From: Saccoglossus kowalevskii
Taxonomy: Eukaryota; Hemichordata; Enteropneusta; Harrimaniidae
Assembly (NCBI RefSeq): GCF_000003605.2
Contig: NW_003107594.1
Coordinates: 153,596-194,289, forward strand
Length of the DNA stretch: 40,694 nucleotides
Direction of reading: 5' to 3'
This document shows positions 18,551-32,700 of the stretch, in pieces (the stretch's first letter is position 1; the number at the start of each line of letters is the position of its first letter). Position numbers and translations under genes: made by a program. The notes below the pieces were generated by a model. It had not been told where the DNA came from, ran no database searches, and was given only the letters and a program-made list of their open reading frames with translations.

Positions 18551-20587
18551 TACCTCCTTTTGTAAAGGGGTCCAAAACATGAACATGATTCTGAACTGAA
18601 CTATTTAATATTGTCAATAAGGATCTACCAGGAAGCTAGCGAGAAATTCTTCGATTCTTGCTAAATTTCTCATGAACAAGAATCTGATTAAAATATTTTG
18701 GGATTCTTGCTAGAATCTAGCAAGAAGAAATCGTACAGAGGGCGTACACTATTGGGCAATATCAAGACCAAAACGAAAGTACTTGTACTACAAAAAGCTG
18801 AATTCTGCCGAACTTGTGTTCAACTGCAGGATCTTTCACTTCATATGAGGCAAAGCAGAAGAAACTAAATCAAAGAAAGATGGCTGCTCACTAGAATTAA
18901 CCAATATTCTTTGCTAGTTAAAATCTAGCCTGACATGTAGGAGTGAGTGGTGCCCTCGGCGACCGAACGGCATCAGACCTTATTAACGCCCGACTGAATA
19001 GTGTATGTCTCGTCGGCAAGATCAAAACTGCGAAGTTTGCGTCTTTATGGTAACACCATCAATCAAAGTCGTGTTTGCATTGTCGGCAACAGAAAATAGA
19101 CTGTATAAACAAGGTGATGAACATTGGGCGGAAGTTTGCTAGCACCTTGCCACACATTATGTCAACTAACAAATAAACTCTGCCAGGAATAGTTACTCTT
19201 TGATGGCTGTCACTATCTGACGTTCCTGCAATTTGATTGGTACCGACAAAAAATCGTGTGGGGGGGGGGAACATCAGGCGTGTTGGGTTTGGAGCACCAC
19301 GGAGGGCACAACTCACATGACCTTGTCAACCAATTACTGTAAAATACTTTATTTTAGCTGTAACTAATTTTCACTGAAAAGGAATTTGACAAGCTGAGTG
19401 TAAAATGTAGGAAAAAGGTATATTCGATGGATTCTATTTTTACTACATCGTTCCTTCAACAAAAATTAATTCCAAGTAAAAATATTATAAAGTACTCAAC
19501 AACAATGCACCCCTGAAAAGTGAAATGGCACTAAATTCCCTAGCTAGTCAGTTAAATTTAGAATTGAATTATACATTCAGTTTTTACCCAGCATGCTCAG
19601 CATTGCCTAGCAACAGAGGGTTGAACTAAGAAAAAGTATGGGTTAGGATAATTCTGATAAAATTAACCCACTCTTGTCAAAGTTAGATAGATATCTAACT
19701 GAATAGTGGTAGTAATTACTTAGTAATGACAAACTATTGAGTGTGATTAGAACATGGCGTTTTTTTTATTATTAACATTATGTACAGAACTGATAAATGA
19801 GATTCAATAGAAACAAAAATATTAATAATAACAATAAAAACATTTCTATTTATACAAATCAAATTAAGGGGAACATAATCAGAATTTAAACTATATAATA
19901 TGTACAAAATATTTCCCCTAAATCAATTAGTGATAAGTTTCTGGTTTCTACAAATAACAGAAATGTGACGTGAAAAAAATACTCTTTTCCTTCAGAAAAC
20001 ACATTAGACTTATTTTGCTTTTACTAGGGTAATTAAATCTAAACTTGTAGCATTTTCAACTGAGAGCGACATATGACCTTGGGACTAACATGGTACAAGA
20101 CAATCTTGTCAAAAAGACACATTTGATACATAACTATTTTTGGTAAATAAACCATCAATTAAATTAAATTAAGAATGTTTGAATAAAAGTGAAGTTTAAT
20201 TTCACAAACACCAAAATATTGTTTATGCTTTCATATTTCTTTCTGTAAAAGTAGAATCATATCATATGGTATTAATTGTGTTACTATGTTACGTAGTGGT
20301 AGTTTTCAAACCCATATAGTTGTATTGTGTATATATACATTCTATACGAATGTTTTTAAAATCTCAAAAGGTAAACAAAAATATTTTCAGTTCACAAAAG
20401 ATAGTCATTACCTTGAGGCAAGTTTATCAATTGAGCAAAACAAAATATTCTGAACCGTAATCACTGCCATTATTGAGTTGATCATAATAATCTAGTACTG
20501 CATAGGGGTATGATGACATTTTTAAAGCTTTATAACATGCCAAGAAATCAAAAATATCACCAATTACTGTTGTAAAAACACAACCAA
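18551..20587. other. Intergenic region, no gene seen
   Basis: AT-rich with only short chance ORFs. Contains a G tract near 19260 and the inverted repeats near 18630-18735. Confidence 0.6.
18704..18726. repeat. Perfect 23-base palindrome with neighbouring inverted repeat
   Basis: ttcttgctaga, one base, then tctagcaagaa: 11-base arms. Just to the left, gagaaatt and aatttctc form another arm pair, so 18630-18735 could fold into two hairpins. Confidence 0.8.
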
Positions 20588-20975
20588 ATGTCATCTGTAC
20601 TTACAACAACATCCAATAGGTGACCCTACTATGTCATCTGTACTTACAACAACATCCAATAGGTGACCCTACTATGTCATCTGTACTTACAACAACATCC
20701 AATAGGTGACCCTACTATCTCATCTGTACTTACAACAACATCCAATAGGTGACCCTACTATGTCATCTGTACTTACAACAACATCCAATAGGTGACCCTA
20801 CTATCTCATCTGTACTTACAACAACATCCAATAGGTGACCCTACTATGTCATCTGTACTTACAACAACATCCAATAGGTGACCCTACTATGTCATCTGTA
20901 CTTACAACAACATCCAATAGGTGACCCTACTATGTCATCTGTACTTACAACAACATCCAATAGGTGACCCTACTA
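20588..20975. repeat. 43-bp minisatellite, nine copies
   Basis: Unit atgtcatctgtacttacaac, continuing to gtgaccctact, starts every 43 bases from 20588 to 20932. Copies differ mainly at one position (atG/Ctcat), so the array is young. It lies downstream of CEP104. Confidence 0.96.
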
Positions 20976-23669
20976 TCTTATTGTCTCTTTTTCACAGAAC
21001 AAAAATGCTACATTTTATCTCTGAAAAAAGTCTGAGGAGTACCGGTATTACAAATGTGTGTAAACAAAAAAGTGAATTTATAATCAATGTACTCATTGGT
21101 AGCTTTCACTCCTGGTTCAAGAAAATTTTATAAATGTGTAATTCAAAAGCAAAGAATTTAAAGAATAATCGATTCATTTTGGTTTGTAAAAGAACAAAAC
21201 AGGAATTGGTCACCGAACTTGTTCCAAGGAAATTATGTTTTTATATTTTCCTTATGGAAATACTGTATGCTGGCAACCATTCTGAATTGATATTTGCGAG
21301 ATCAGATATTTTTGCATGGCTGTAACTTTGAATAACTAGAAGTGAATGAATTTATGTTAATTAGCAAAGAAACATTCAAAATTCTTGAATAATGATACAC
21401 CATTTAAATATAGCATGTGATTCTTGACAAACATGACATTCAAGTTTACAATGTTCATATTGACTAAATAATCAATATACTGCGGTTACACTTATATTGA
21501 AGGTACATGTTGTCTCTATTAGCAGTACACTCCTATGTTTACAGTATCTGCTGTCAAAGGAATTAAAACGATTGCAATTATTAATGCATGATGCATAAGA
21601 ATATACAATAACATGAATGCTTTGTAAAGAAGACTTTAGTTTGGTTTGTAATGCTCAATCCATACTTTCAACAATGCCTCAATGTACTGCAGAGAATAAG
21701 CAGAAAACAAATAAATACTACAGAAAAAATATATAACACATAAATTAAAGCTATTTTACAGAAACAAACTAAAGATGTATTAAAATTCAAATAATTTGAT
21801 TGCAAAATGAAAGCATAGTAGTGTGGCAATTTTATCCATTAAAGAGAAGTGCTCGAGTCCCAGGGATTGCACAGAGTGTTCACTAACAAGAAATACCGGT
21901 AAATTCTTCGGCAGTATAAATTTTTGTGATTTAATGACATCAATTATGATGATGTGACTTCTTGTCTAAAAGTTGTAGTCAGCAAAAATAGGTTTAAAGC
22001 CTTGTGTCAAGTATTGTGTTTTATCATTGAGCAGTTCCGTAGATTCAGTTTGTGATTGAGTTTTTTATGTTTTAATATGATTGAATGACTGAATTACAGG
22101 TTGGATTCTCTGTACTATGATGGACTATACTACGTTTATTATTAATCTGTGATGCACACCAAACTCTTGAGTTGTTTCCTGTATAGCCATTCGGTTCTGA
22201 TAAAAAAAGCTTAAAATCCAGAACAGCAATGCATGATGGGATATATTGTAGTGAAGACAATAAAAAATATAAATTATTTAAATAAGATAATAATTAAAAT
22301 ATAAAACTAGTGAATGTCATAATTTTAAGGTTTGATTTTTTGTCCAAGTTACTCAAAATTAAAAGGGCTTTCAACAAAGTTTTGCAAACAATACAACTTC
22401 AAGCTTTTCACCACCAGTTTCTTCTTTTCATCACCAGTTTCTTCTTTTCATCACAAATTCACAAAACAGTCCTGTTTATATTCTGCACTTTTCTTCAGAT
22501 GATTGGAACAAAATTTACTCAAACTTTTGAGTAAAAACAGAAAATCAACTCAAGTTTTGTCTGTTGGCTCCAAGATTAGAGTTCATTTCGAGAAATATTG
22601 AAGAATGTAAGAAAAAAAGTGCAGAAAGATTTGGCTGTGAAAGGCTGGCTGTGAAAAGGTTAAGCACCATAAGAATGGTTCAGCTCCAGAATTTGTTGAT
22701 TCCCTTGATTTGTGAAATTCTCACAAATTCGTCTATTTTGGAAGTGGTTAACAGTATGTGCTTTTTTTTGATCAAATTTTATACATACAAAAAACTGTTA
22801 AATTAAGTTGTACATATTTACATAAAAGAAATGTTTGTAAATGTGAAATTAATAATAACATAATTCAGGTAAATCATTCTAGTATTTATGTACATATTAT
22901 TCATAACTCTGTGTGAGCATAATTTAAATAATTTTTAATTGTGATATACAATTTTTGATCTGAATAGAATATGAAGTTTAAAGATTTTTACCAAAATATA
23001 AGAATTGTTGTCAATTCATATTCCCTGTCTATGCAATAAAAAAAAGTACAAAGGGTTGATTTTTACAGTGTTAATAAATATCCCCATATTTGACAACTTT
23101 TGTGATGGAAAACAATTGATTTAGATTACCATATATGGTATGAATAGTGAATAATATGACGCTATCACAAAGATATTGCAAAGTATACACAAACGCAGTT
23201 TGGTGGTCATAACGACTAACACGTAGAAAGGATGATGCGACCCGTACTGCCTAAGTGCATACTTTGCGGTATTCTCGCAATAACCTTATTATTATACATC
23301 TTTTGCCTGCATGTAGTAATAATTTAATAAGAAGATTATCTAGCTCTGAATGATAATGAAAAATGTTTTGTGGTGTGTGAACATTATCGCGAGTGACAGG
23401 ATTCTATTTCCATCACGCTATAACGCTTCTGCGTTCAATGTAAACAAAGGAAAATGTTTGAATGTAACGTCAATAACCTAGAGCATGTCAATATTAGTGA
23501 TGTAGTTTACCCCATATAAGGACAAATTCAAATGTTCATGAGTACTGATACGTTTTAGAACGAGTGCTGGTACAGATTTGTATGGATCAACAAATTGTAT
23601 TTTTTTCGTTACTAGATGTATAATAATTGATACCATTAAATGTCAGAATTTAAGTAGGATGAGATTTGT
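20976..23669. other. Region downstream of CEP104, no gene seen
   Basis: AT-rich; part should be the CEP104 3' UTR, but no confident polyadenylation site was placed. ORFs on either strand lack recognisable domains. A 20-bp imperfect duplication (caccagtttcttcttttcat) lies at 22412-22453. Confidence 0.55.
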
Positions 23670-23767
23670 TTATTTCCTTGGAGTTCTGCTAGTACCCCTG
23701 CCTCGACCTGCTCCAGCTTTGCCAACTCGGCCACGGCCAGCACCAGCTTTTCCTCTTTGTTCTTGAG
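23670..23767 (-). CDS. CEP104: CEP104 terminal exon o (basic Gly/Arg tail, stop)
   Basis: Phase 1 to TAA. AQEQRGKAGAGRGRVGKAG, then AGRGRGTSRTPRK. A basic low-complexity tail with repeated KAGAGRGR units. Its position matches the human tail that contains a SKIP motif, which is not present here. Acceptor attctcag. An alternative last exon downstream cannot be excluded. Confidence 0.85.
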
Positions 23768-26700
23768 CTGAGAATAAATATGAAATAATGTCAGCTTTAT
23801 TCATCAAATATAATTTTACTAACTCAAACTGTGTATGTGCACATCAGTCTGGCATAAATAAACATGTATATTTCCTAACAACAATAGTGAAGACACAGAC
23901 ATAGAAAAACTTTTAGGTAAGCTTGTCTGCTTTATATTTATTTATTGAATGAATCCATGTTCATGTCATGTGATCATTGTCTGACCACTATTTCACAAGA
24001 GAGAAAAACAGAGATATACAGTAGTGCTTCCCTGCTAAACATCACTAGCGAGGTACATGTATATCATTTGAGTGATGAAATAACAGAAGGTTGAGTCAAA
24101 TAATGTAATTGGCGAATGTAACAACATGGTCAGATAGTGACTGAGTTTAAAAGCTCACTAAATTGAATTTATATCAGTTTCTCTGGTTCTTAAACATACC
24201 TCGTTTTAACGCTAATTCTCTGCGAGGATTATTCTTACAACCATCACGACTCATCAAATGTTTCTTCCAGCCGTCCTCACCAGCCGCAATATTCATATGA
24301 CATAACGGACATCGGTTTGCTTGATCTTTAGATCTTGCCACTACAAAGTATTGGTATGATTATTAGTATATAGCACTTGGGAACAACATATTTAAAAAAA
24401 CATAAGTAACACTGAAAGAAAGAATGTAGCCTATGTACGTATGTCTCGCCATGGGCAACAATTGACCATAGATTTGATTGGTTGAATGCAGTCATCTTAT
24501 GTATTGTCAATCATGTGAAATCCAATAATTATGCAGAATTCCCCTAAACCAGCCAATGAACATAGATGTTTATGACATCCAATAGTGTGTCACATTTGCA
24601 TAAATCTGAATGGGGAATGAGATATTGTAGAGTGGCTCATAGTGTCACCGATTCTAGGCTAGAAAGAACATATCATATTGCTTGAACTTCAGAGTTGAGA
24701 AGACACCCAATTTGATAAAATAGTACATAGGGAAAAACAATTTTTTGAAGAGTACTAAGACAAGCATCTTTGCCTTTGATGCCTCCTTGAAATTCAAGTC
24801 TAGATATTGTAATATTGAACATTCTACAAGTTGGTGGTATACAGACACTAAAGATAAATTGTATTTTGGGGTCAGTTACCAGAACAGACTTTTTCTTGCA
24901 CATGTTTGTCAAGCTGGGCCTTTTCCACTGCTTCATGACATCGAGGACATTTTGCAAACTGTGTTCTTTTCTCACATTCTGTTAAGAGATGTTCTGTCAG
25001 CCCAGAAATTTCAACAACCTGTGTAAGAATGAGACAACAATTATTTTACTAGTACAATAAATGACGCAAATCAAATGATGCATATCAAGACTTTGATTAT
25101 GCAAATGAGCTCATTATTATGCAAGTCATTTATATTTAGATTGAGTGATCTTATTAATATGTTGGTGACAAACCTGTTTGCAGTGAGTGCATCGTTTCAA
25201 CATTGGACAATGTTTCCAGTAATGCAAATCAAGACCTTCTTCATTAAAATCATCGTTCTTCTCATTACAGAATATGCACATTTTATCGATATCTTCACCA
25301 AACTCAGACCCATCAGCAATGCTAGATGCTTTGGTGGACTTGGCTTTATTCTGGAGCTGACGTGTGTTTTTATTAGGACTGCTTGCACCATCTAACACAA
25401 GTGAATATAGAATGTATAAATAGAACATACAATTCCTTACATAAATTACCACTTAAAGCACGGTAGTCGTTGCACATGTGCGAGATATATGGGTCTCATA
25501 TAAACAAAGATGGCGACTTTGACTGTTGTGCAGATCAATGAGTATGAACTGAGATGTTTCCAAGCTTTAAATTAAGTAATTTTCATGTTATTGGAAAGTA
25601 TCGAAGAAGTCACAGACGGTAATCAGTGCAAGTCGCGCCCAGGTCAAACCTCATACTTGTGATTTCCATTTGAAGAGCGCATTGGATTGTGGGAAAATCA
25701 ATGTTTATCAACACAAATGTGGCACATGCGCAGTGCAACGACTACTGCGCTTTACAATACAAATATCAAAAGACCATGTAAGCTGTATAAGCAATGTTAC
25801 ATTTCAGCAGCAAATGTATCCAAGTATTCACTTGATGAATGAATCTTAAAATATATATACGGTAGGTACATTATGGCTTTCAAAAATATTGAATAGGTAA
25901 AAGTTGGTAAGTAGAGCACAATACCTTTTCCAGATACCACATTGATATGAATATTAATATCCCCACTCTTAGATTCATCATCCGCATCTTTCTTGCCTTG
26001 AGTTGATGCTAAATCTTTCAATTGTTGTAATTCAGACTGCAATGCGTTAATCTGAGCTTGTTTCCGCTCATGATCTGCTTTCTGAGCAGCTTTCTGTTGT
26101 GACTGCAAGAATAAAATATAGCTGTTACCAGTGTAATACCAAAAATGAAATTCTTCTGTTTCTTTTCAACTCGAAGGCAAAATTAGGTGTTCACTGAGTT
26201 TTTGTAAATTTGTTTGATGATGATGTTCTCCAGTACACAGCAATTCTGGTAAATGGCTTGAATTGTTGTTAGTCATCAACAGTGAAAATTTGAGTAGAGT
26301 CAAAAGACACATTAACTTTTATGAACTATTGTCCTCATGAACACCATTAAATTATTAATTTGAAAAACTTTCTAGCAGTCAAAATTACTTGATTCAGTGT
26401 TATTTTGCCTCAATGAGCCTTAGTGACAATTTGTGATTTTGTTAAAAATACCTGATTTCCAAACCAGAGACAAAAGCAGACAAAACTTGTATTTTTACCT
26501 TGAGTTCAGCTTCTGTCGGTCGTCCATCAATTCTGTCAAAACCTTCAAATATTTGACGGTATAGTGTATTTTTACGCGTTGATGGTTCATCTGGCGGTAA
26601 ATGTTCACGCACTTCATCACCTCGCATACGATACAGATCAAATATTATCCGCACTGCTCCATCTCTTACTTCTCCAGCATTGTGGTCCAAAGCGTTGACA

Positions 26701-29700
26701 CAGAATTTCATAACATTGTCAACAGTCAGTCCACTAGAAACAAAGGTGTTTAATGTCAAAACCATAATACCAGAAAGACATAAAAATAGCATCACGAGAA
26801 GCTCAACAACCATCATTTATATGCCCCTCCCATTAAGGTATATATTTGTTTTCCCGGTATGTGCAGCTAATTGCCAATATCCTAACTATTTACAGCCATA
26901 CAGAAGCATGTATCTTTTTATATGTCTGACCAAAGCTATACTTTCAACAGTGAAGCCATGCATGTATCACACCGACATCGAGCTTAATACATTTTTTGGA
27001 AGTGACCGTAATTTTTTTTTATAAATTTAAATTTTAGCATTTGAAATCTACTATTCATGAGGCAAGTTAGACAAATTCAAAATGGTTTGCTGAATTCACA
27101 TCATGATTTCTCAGTATTTCAGTACATCTGTTTGATTCGGTGGACTTTTCATTACAATGTTTTGAATTGGAAAGTATTGCAAAATAATACAGGAAAGAAT
27201 AAAACCAATCCACTATTTTATGTATTGTGTTTTAACAGACTAAATAAGGCATGAAATAATTATCAAAATCATTTGCTGATATCTTCTTTGTAAAAATCCA
27301 CCCATGATGCAATGCAGATGAATATGTTACAAAGTTGCATATACTCAGAACATTTCAATATGTTACAAACAAAGAAACAAACAAACCTGTTCTTTTCCAG
27401 TCCCAGTTGATTAAGCAGTTTCTCCACAATAACCACACGACTGACAGCCAGTCTAGTAGCCATTGATAGCTTGAATGGTTGTACACAGGTATGTGGAACC
27501 ATTGATCGGACTTCTTTAAACTGTGCCATTTCTACAATGAATTTAATATCAGTCTCTCTAAGTCTCTGTGCCTAGAATTATAAACAAGAAAGAGGTCAGT
27601 CTTCACACAGAAGGAAAGAATGTGAGTAACTTCACACACCTGATTTTAGGAGCATGCTTTTGACACAAATTGTCTAAAAAAATTTAAAATCTGAAAAACC
27701 AGTTTTTGAAACAAATTCAAAATGGCTACATGAGTGGGTAAGCCACACTCTGTATATGTGTTCTTTAATTTATTTTATGGAACCTTTGACTCAGCAAAAC
27801 TTTGTAGTGCTTTTTAATTTAACATTTTACAAGTTACCCACATTGAACTATCTTTACCAAAGTGCAAACACATCTTATGTAAAAAATCAAAATATTTGTA
27901 TCAAATGATGTGCATAACTGTCATTTAACTGCATAATTATCATTTAATAACAAGATTTATATAATTATATGATATCTACTCACTGTGTCTCCAGTCCTTG
28001 CAAGCAACTCAGGAAGAGTTTTATCAACAGCATGGGTGGTATCTTGTTTTGGTATTTTATGTTTTGGAATCCATTCTTCTAAAATCATTCTTAGTAAGTT
28101 CAATGCCGCATTGAATACCTGAGGTTCAACCACAAAACACCTATTACTGATCAATGCATTCAAATTCCTGCACACAGGTTATAAATATTTTATTAAAGTG
28201 TTTTTGCATGCATGAATTGAGAAAAACTTGCATCTTCTCAGGAAGCAGCATAACTAAAAAATCACATTCCTGGACAGTGCAAGAATGAAATATTTCAACT
28301 TACAGCAAATACTTTGTCTCTGATTCCTTTCTGTATCAGAAATATCGCAGCTCGCAGTAAATTACGTAACTCTTCTTTGTCCGTACCAGTCGGCATTTCT
28401 TCCATCTGTTTATAAATTGCCACAAATGCATCTTCTCTGTATGACCATGTTTTAGAAAATGCTCCTGACACCTGTGTTACATAAATGATGTTTTCAACAA
28501 TGGTTATACATACTATGTCCATTTACTATTTCTTAATATTTGAATATTAAAAAAAAAGCTTTCCAGCCATTCAAATCATAAAACAATATGCAGCAGTAAG
28601 CTACCATATGTCATATCATATCAATTTAGGAGGAATTCAGACCAAGCATGGTTTTTTTGTTTGAAAAACATACATCAAAATGTTCAAATTTAAATATCTT
28701 ACCAAATGGATCCCAAATACATCAATGACAGTGCCTGCTTCCCTCATTTGCTTTTCAGTCATAGGTTCAGGCTCCCCTGTAATTCCAGCGCTGTCTTCTT
28801 CTACAGTTCTTGCTGTATCTGGTGATGGCTCTCTTCGTGGTGAACTAATAAAATACAAGGAAATAAACTTCATTACATCACATCTTTTATTTTCCAAGGT
28901 ACATGTACATCTCATGTGGCAAAAAAAGTCTATGTAACAGTAATAGTAGTTTATAAATAAATAAACGCTGCTCGGACTGATAAATATGATATATAGAAGA
29001 TAATATTTGGTAATCGTAGTCCTAAATAACTATATATATTTTATGTTTATCNNNNNNNNNNNNNNNNNNNNNNNNNNNNNNNNNNNNNNNNNNNNNNNNN
29101 NNNNNNNNNNNNNNNNNNNNNNNNNNNNNNNNNNNNNNNNNNNNNNNNNNNNNNNNNNNNNNNNNNNNNNNNNNNNNNNNNNNNNNNNNNNNNNNNNNNN
29201 NNNNNNNNNNNNNNNNNNNNNNNNNNNNNNNNNNNNNNNNNNNNNNNNNNNNNNNNNNNNNNNNNNNNNNNNNNNNNNNNNNNNNNNNNNNNNNNNNNNN
29301 NNNNNNNNNNNNNNNNNNNNNNNNNNNNNNNNNNNNNNNNNNNNNNNNNNNNNNNNNNNNNNNNNNNNNNNNNNNNNNNNNAATGTTTGTTGCAATCACA
29401 TACACTGTACTAGTATTATACTGTTTATGTTACAACAGATCATTTGATAAACATAAAATTTATATATACCGGTATATATATATATGCAGTTTTGATGACA
29501 GTGATACTTTAAGTTGAAGACCTTTTAGAATAAATCCAATACCATATTTAGTCAGTGAATTACACAATTGTAAAAGCTTACTTTTTCAGGGCAGGTAATG
29601 GTCTCTCATCATTAACTGGTTCTGGCTGTCTTTGTGGCGGTGGTTGACGTGGACTTTCTTGTATTGTTTCTAAGGTCGGTGGTGGTGGTGAATATTCTCT

Positions 29701-32700
29701 TGGTGGTGTTCGTAATTTATCACGCTCAGACTGTAAAACAAAGAACAAACAATTAACAACAAAGTCATATTTTAATAATCCAGCAGAAAATAAATCAATT
29801 TTTTGTTGATGTGTACTTCTATGAGAGATGCACAGAGTGAGTAGAAAAATAGAAAATACGGATAGCTAAAATTTGGGCTTGTTTTTTCATATTTATGAGA
29901 ATTGTTATTGACTGTGGAAATTACACATAAGAAAAATATAATATGACACATTTTTCAGTAATTTCTGTTGATGCTTTACTCTCTGATTTGTCTTCAATGT
30001 TGTTTTAATTTTTGGCAGCCACCATCACTACCTATGGAAATTACAAGTCTCATCTCATCCAATTCTTTGTGAATTTTGTTTATTAAAGAGACTGACAGAA
30101 ATAACTTTTCCTACATAAATTTTGGTACAATATTTTACACATCTGTGCATATTTTTTTTTGTTTCAAATTGTCAAAACTTCCTACTGGCTACAGGTCTTG
30201 TTTCAAATTTCAAGAGAACTATGGTACAAATTATGGTTCATTTTGTGAAAATGACAACACTTGATATTGACGCTCAAGAGAGAACTGTTTTAATTTCATG
30301 AGAAACAAATTTTGATGAATTTCAAATTGTAAATTTTGGAATTACTTTCACTGGAACTCTTTAGGCAAGTCAAGTCACTGAATTTTGTAAAATTACACAA
30401 CTCACAGATACAATCAAACATTTAGTAGGTAGTGACAGTACGGTATCTTTACTTACATCTTTAGGTGGCCAAAATAGTTGCTTGAAAAGTAAAAATAGTC
30501 GGGATAAACCAGTGAAACATTAGCAGTGCAGATAAGATGTCAATCACACACAGTTTGTAATTTCAGAGGGTAATATAAAGATGACAAGTTCTTAAATATT
30601 TGACGTACTAAGTATATGCAAGAAAATTAGACTCTATATAGAAGAGCCAAATGTCAACACAATTAGTACAATCTAACTTAATATTAAGCAGACTTTGCTT
30701 GTTATAGAACCCAGCAGTGTACCTTGTTGGCGCATGCATTGTATTAGTAACACGTTTCAGGACAATAATTGAGATTTCTGTTAGAGACCCTGTAGCCAAA
30801 TGGGAGGAAGCAGTGACATGTGAAGTTTAGCGGAATGGAGAGAACAAAGACCTGTGAAGTTAGGCAGAACTGAGAGAGCAGTGATCTGTGAAGTTAGGCG
30901 ATTAAGGATGCGGTAGATGCGGTATTTTTGTGAATTTTGCTTTTTTTGTTATTACTTTTGTAAAGTTATTGGGCTCATAATGTTATCAACATTAAAACTG
31001 AAACACATCTAGAATACCTTTTTTTTTTAAAAATAAGAAAAACTACTTGTATAACGGGATATTGTACACTTTGTTTTTGAGATAAAATTCTGGATGCAAA
31101 CAATAACATTGACTTATTGCGTAATTTGCATAATCCCTTCACGACGGAAACAGTGCACACTCAGCTGAAGACGACGCGGTCATATCAACTCCGGCTCCTG
31201 ATTATTGGTCAATCACAAAAAAGAGGTCCCCAAGAAAAAACTCAAAACGCAGTTCAGAGGAAGCGAAACTTTACCGATAACAGAAACGCATTGCCGACAG
31301 TATTCAAATCAAGAGGGTAAAATTTCGTCCGCAAAACATGATCAATTTCTATCTTCCAAAAAGTCGGGCAGACAATTTAATATCAACCGAAATTCTGTAT
31401 TGGTCAGACGAGCAGTTGGGAGAGGTCTGCGAGGTTTGAAAAAACTAGTGGTTTATGTGGGATTACCGTCGGGCCACCCATCGACAAAGGTCCGTACAAG
31501 AACGCCGTTTCCGAAGTTGCGGTGGAAGTCGAGTGTCTGCTAGAACAAGACAAAACGTCGGATGTTGTTGAGTTAACTAGCACTAGGGGTTGGCGTTTAG
31601 GCATGTCGACTTCTTTCTCCGGTTACTAGGCAAGCGTTTGTTTTACAGACCATGCTTCGCATGTAAACATGATTTGAATATATAATGAGATGACGTCATT
31701 TATCTCTCTAACTGTTCAACGTTATGTGGGGCCGCTGTGTACTGAAACAACTTTGCATCTTTTTGGAGGACGAACACGAGCCCAAAAATTTATAGTTTTG
31801 GATTTTAATACTGCAAGGCTACTAAGTGACTCCATGTTATGTGTTTTGTTGTAAAAATCAGTCCATCTGATGCTTTAAATGTCCAAAATTAGCGCAACGT
31901 GACAAATGTTTTGTTTTTTGGCGTTTTCAGGCAGAATGAAATCTAACGCCATAGAGGTCATTCAAGTGAGTTGTGCGTTGTCAGAAATTGACCTACTTTC
32001 ATGAAATTCACACAGATTGATAACATATTGGCGCAGAATAAAACCCTTGAAGCATTTTTTGATAACTTCTTGCAATGAAAAATAAAAGGCTTTTAAATTC
32101 CTTGTCTATGGGTGAAATACCAGGAAAAATGTAAATTGATGTAATTGTAAACAAATATGCAATCTATGTTCTAACACTCTTGAGGCATTGACGGGGCTGA
32201 TGCTGCCTTGATTTTTCAGCTTTCTTTTTTAACAAAACTCCTACGGTTTTTATACAAAACTCATTTTTATTCAAAATAACACCTCCATGTTTACTTAGTA
32301 ATCACGTGACTAATTCGTGGTACATGTCGCAGATCATTTTTTTCAAAATGCCGGGAAGAAGGGCTTCAAGAAAATATATAATTTGCTATGCTTCAAAACA
32401 CTTTTCCTCATGAAAACAGTTTTTACTTTTTAGAGCATGATAACTCTACCGCATTCTTAAGTGCAGTTTTTTGTTGCAAGTATTGAACACAGTGTTTACT
32501 CTATTATATACATGTTTATTTGGGTGATTTACTCTGATATTACAGCACAGTGTTTTTGATTACCGGTATATTATTTGCTTTGATCACAGATAAACTCACT
32601 TAAAAAAGTTTTAAAAAACTAACTGGTGTGTTGTTTATTTAAGTGTTGACTATAATTGTCTGCAGTAAATTTTGGGTTGCAAGAATGAGGTACTGGTAGA

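Noticed and set aside
25075-25395. Plus-strand ORF of 106 codons
   Set aside because: It is the antisense shadow of the CEP104 zinc-finger exon.
29007-29447. ORFs spanning the N tract
   Set aside because: They consist of unknown bases only.
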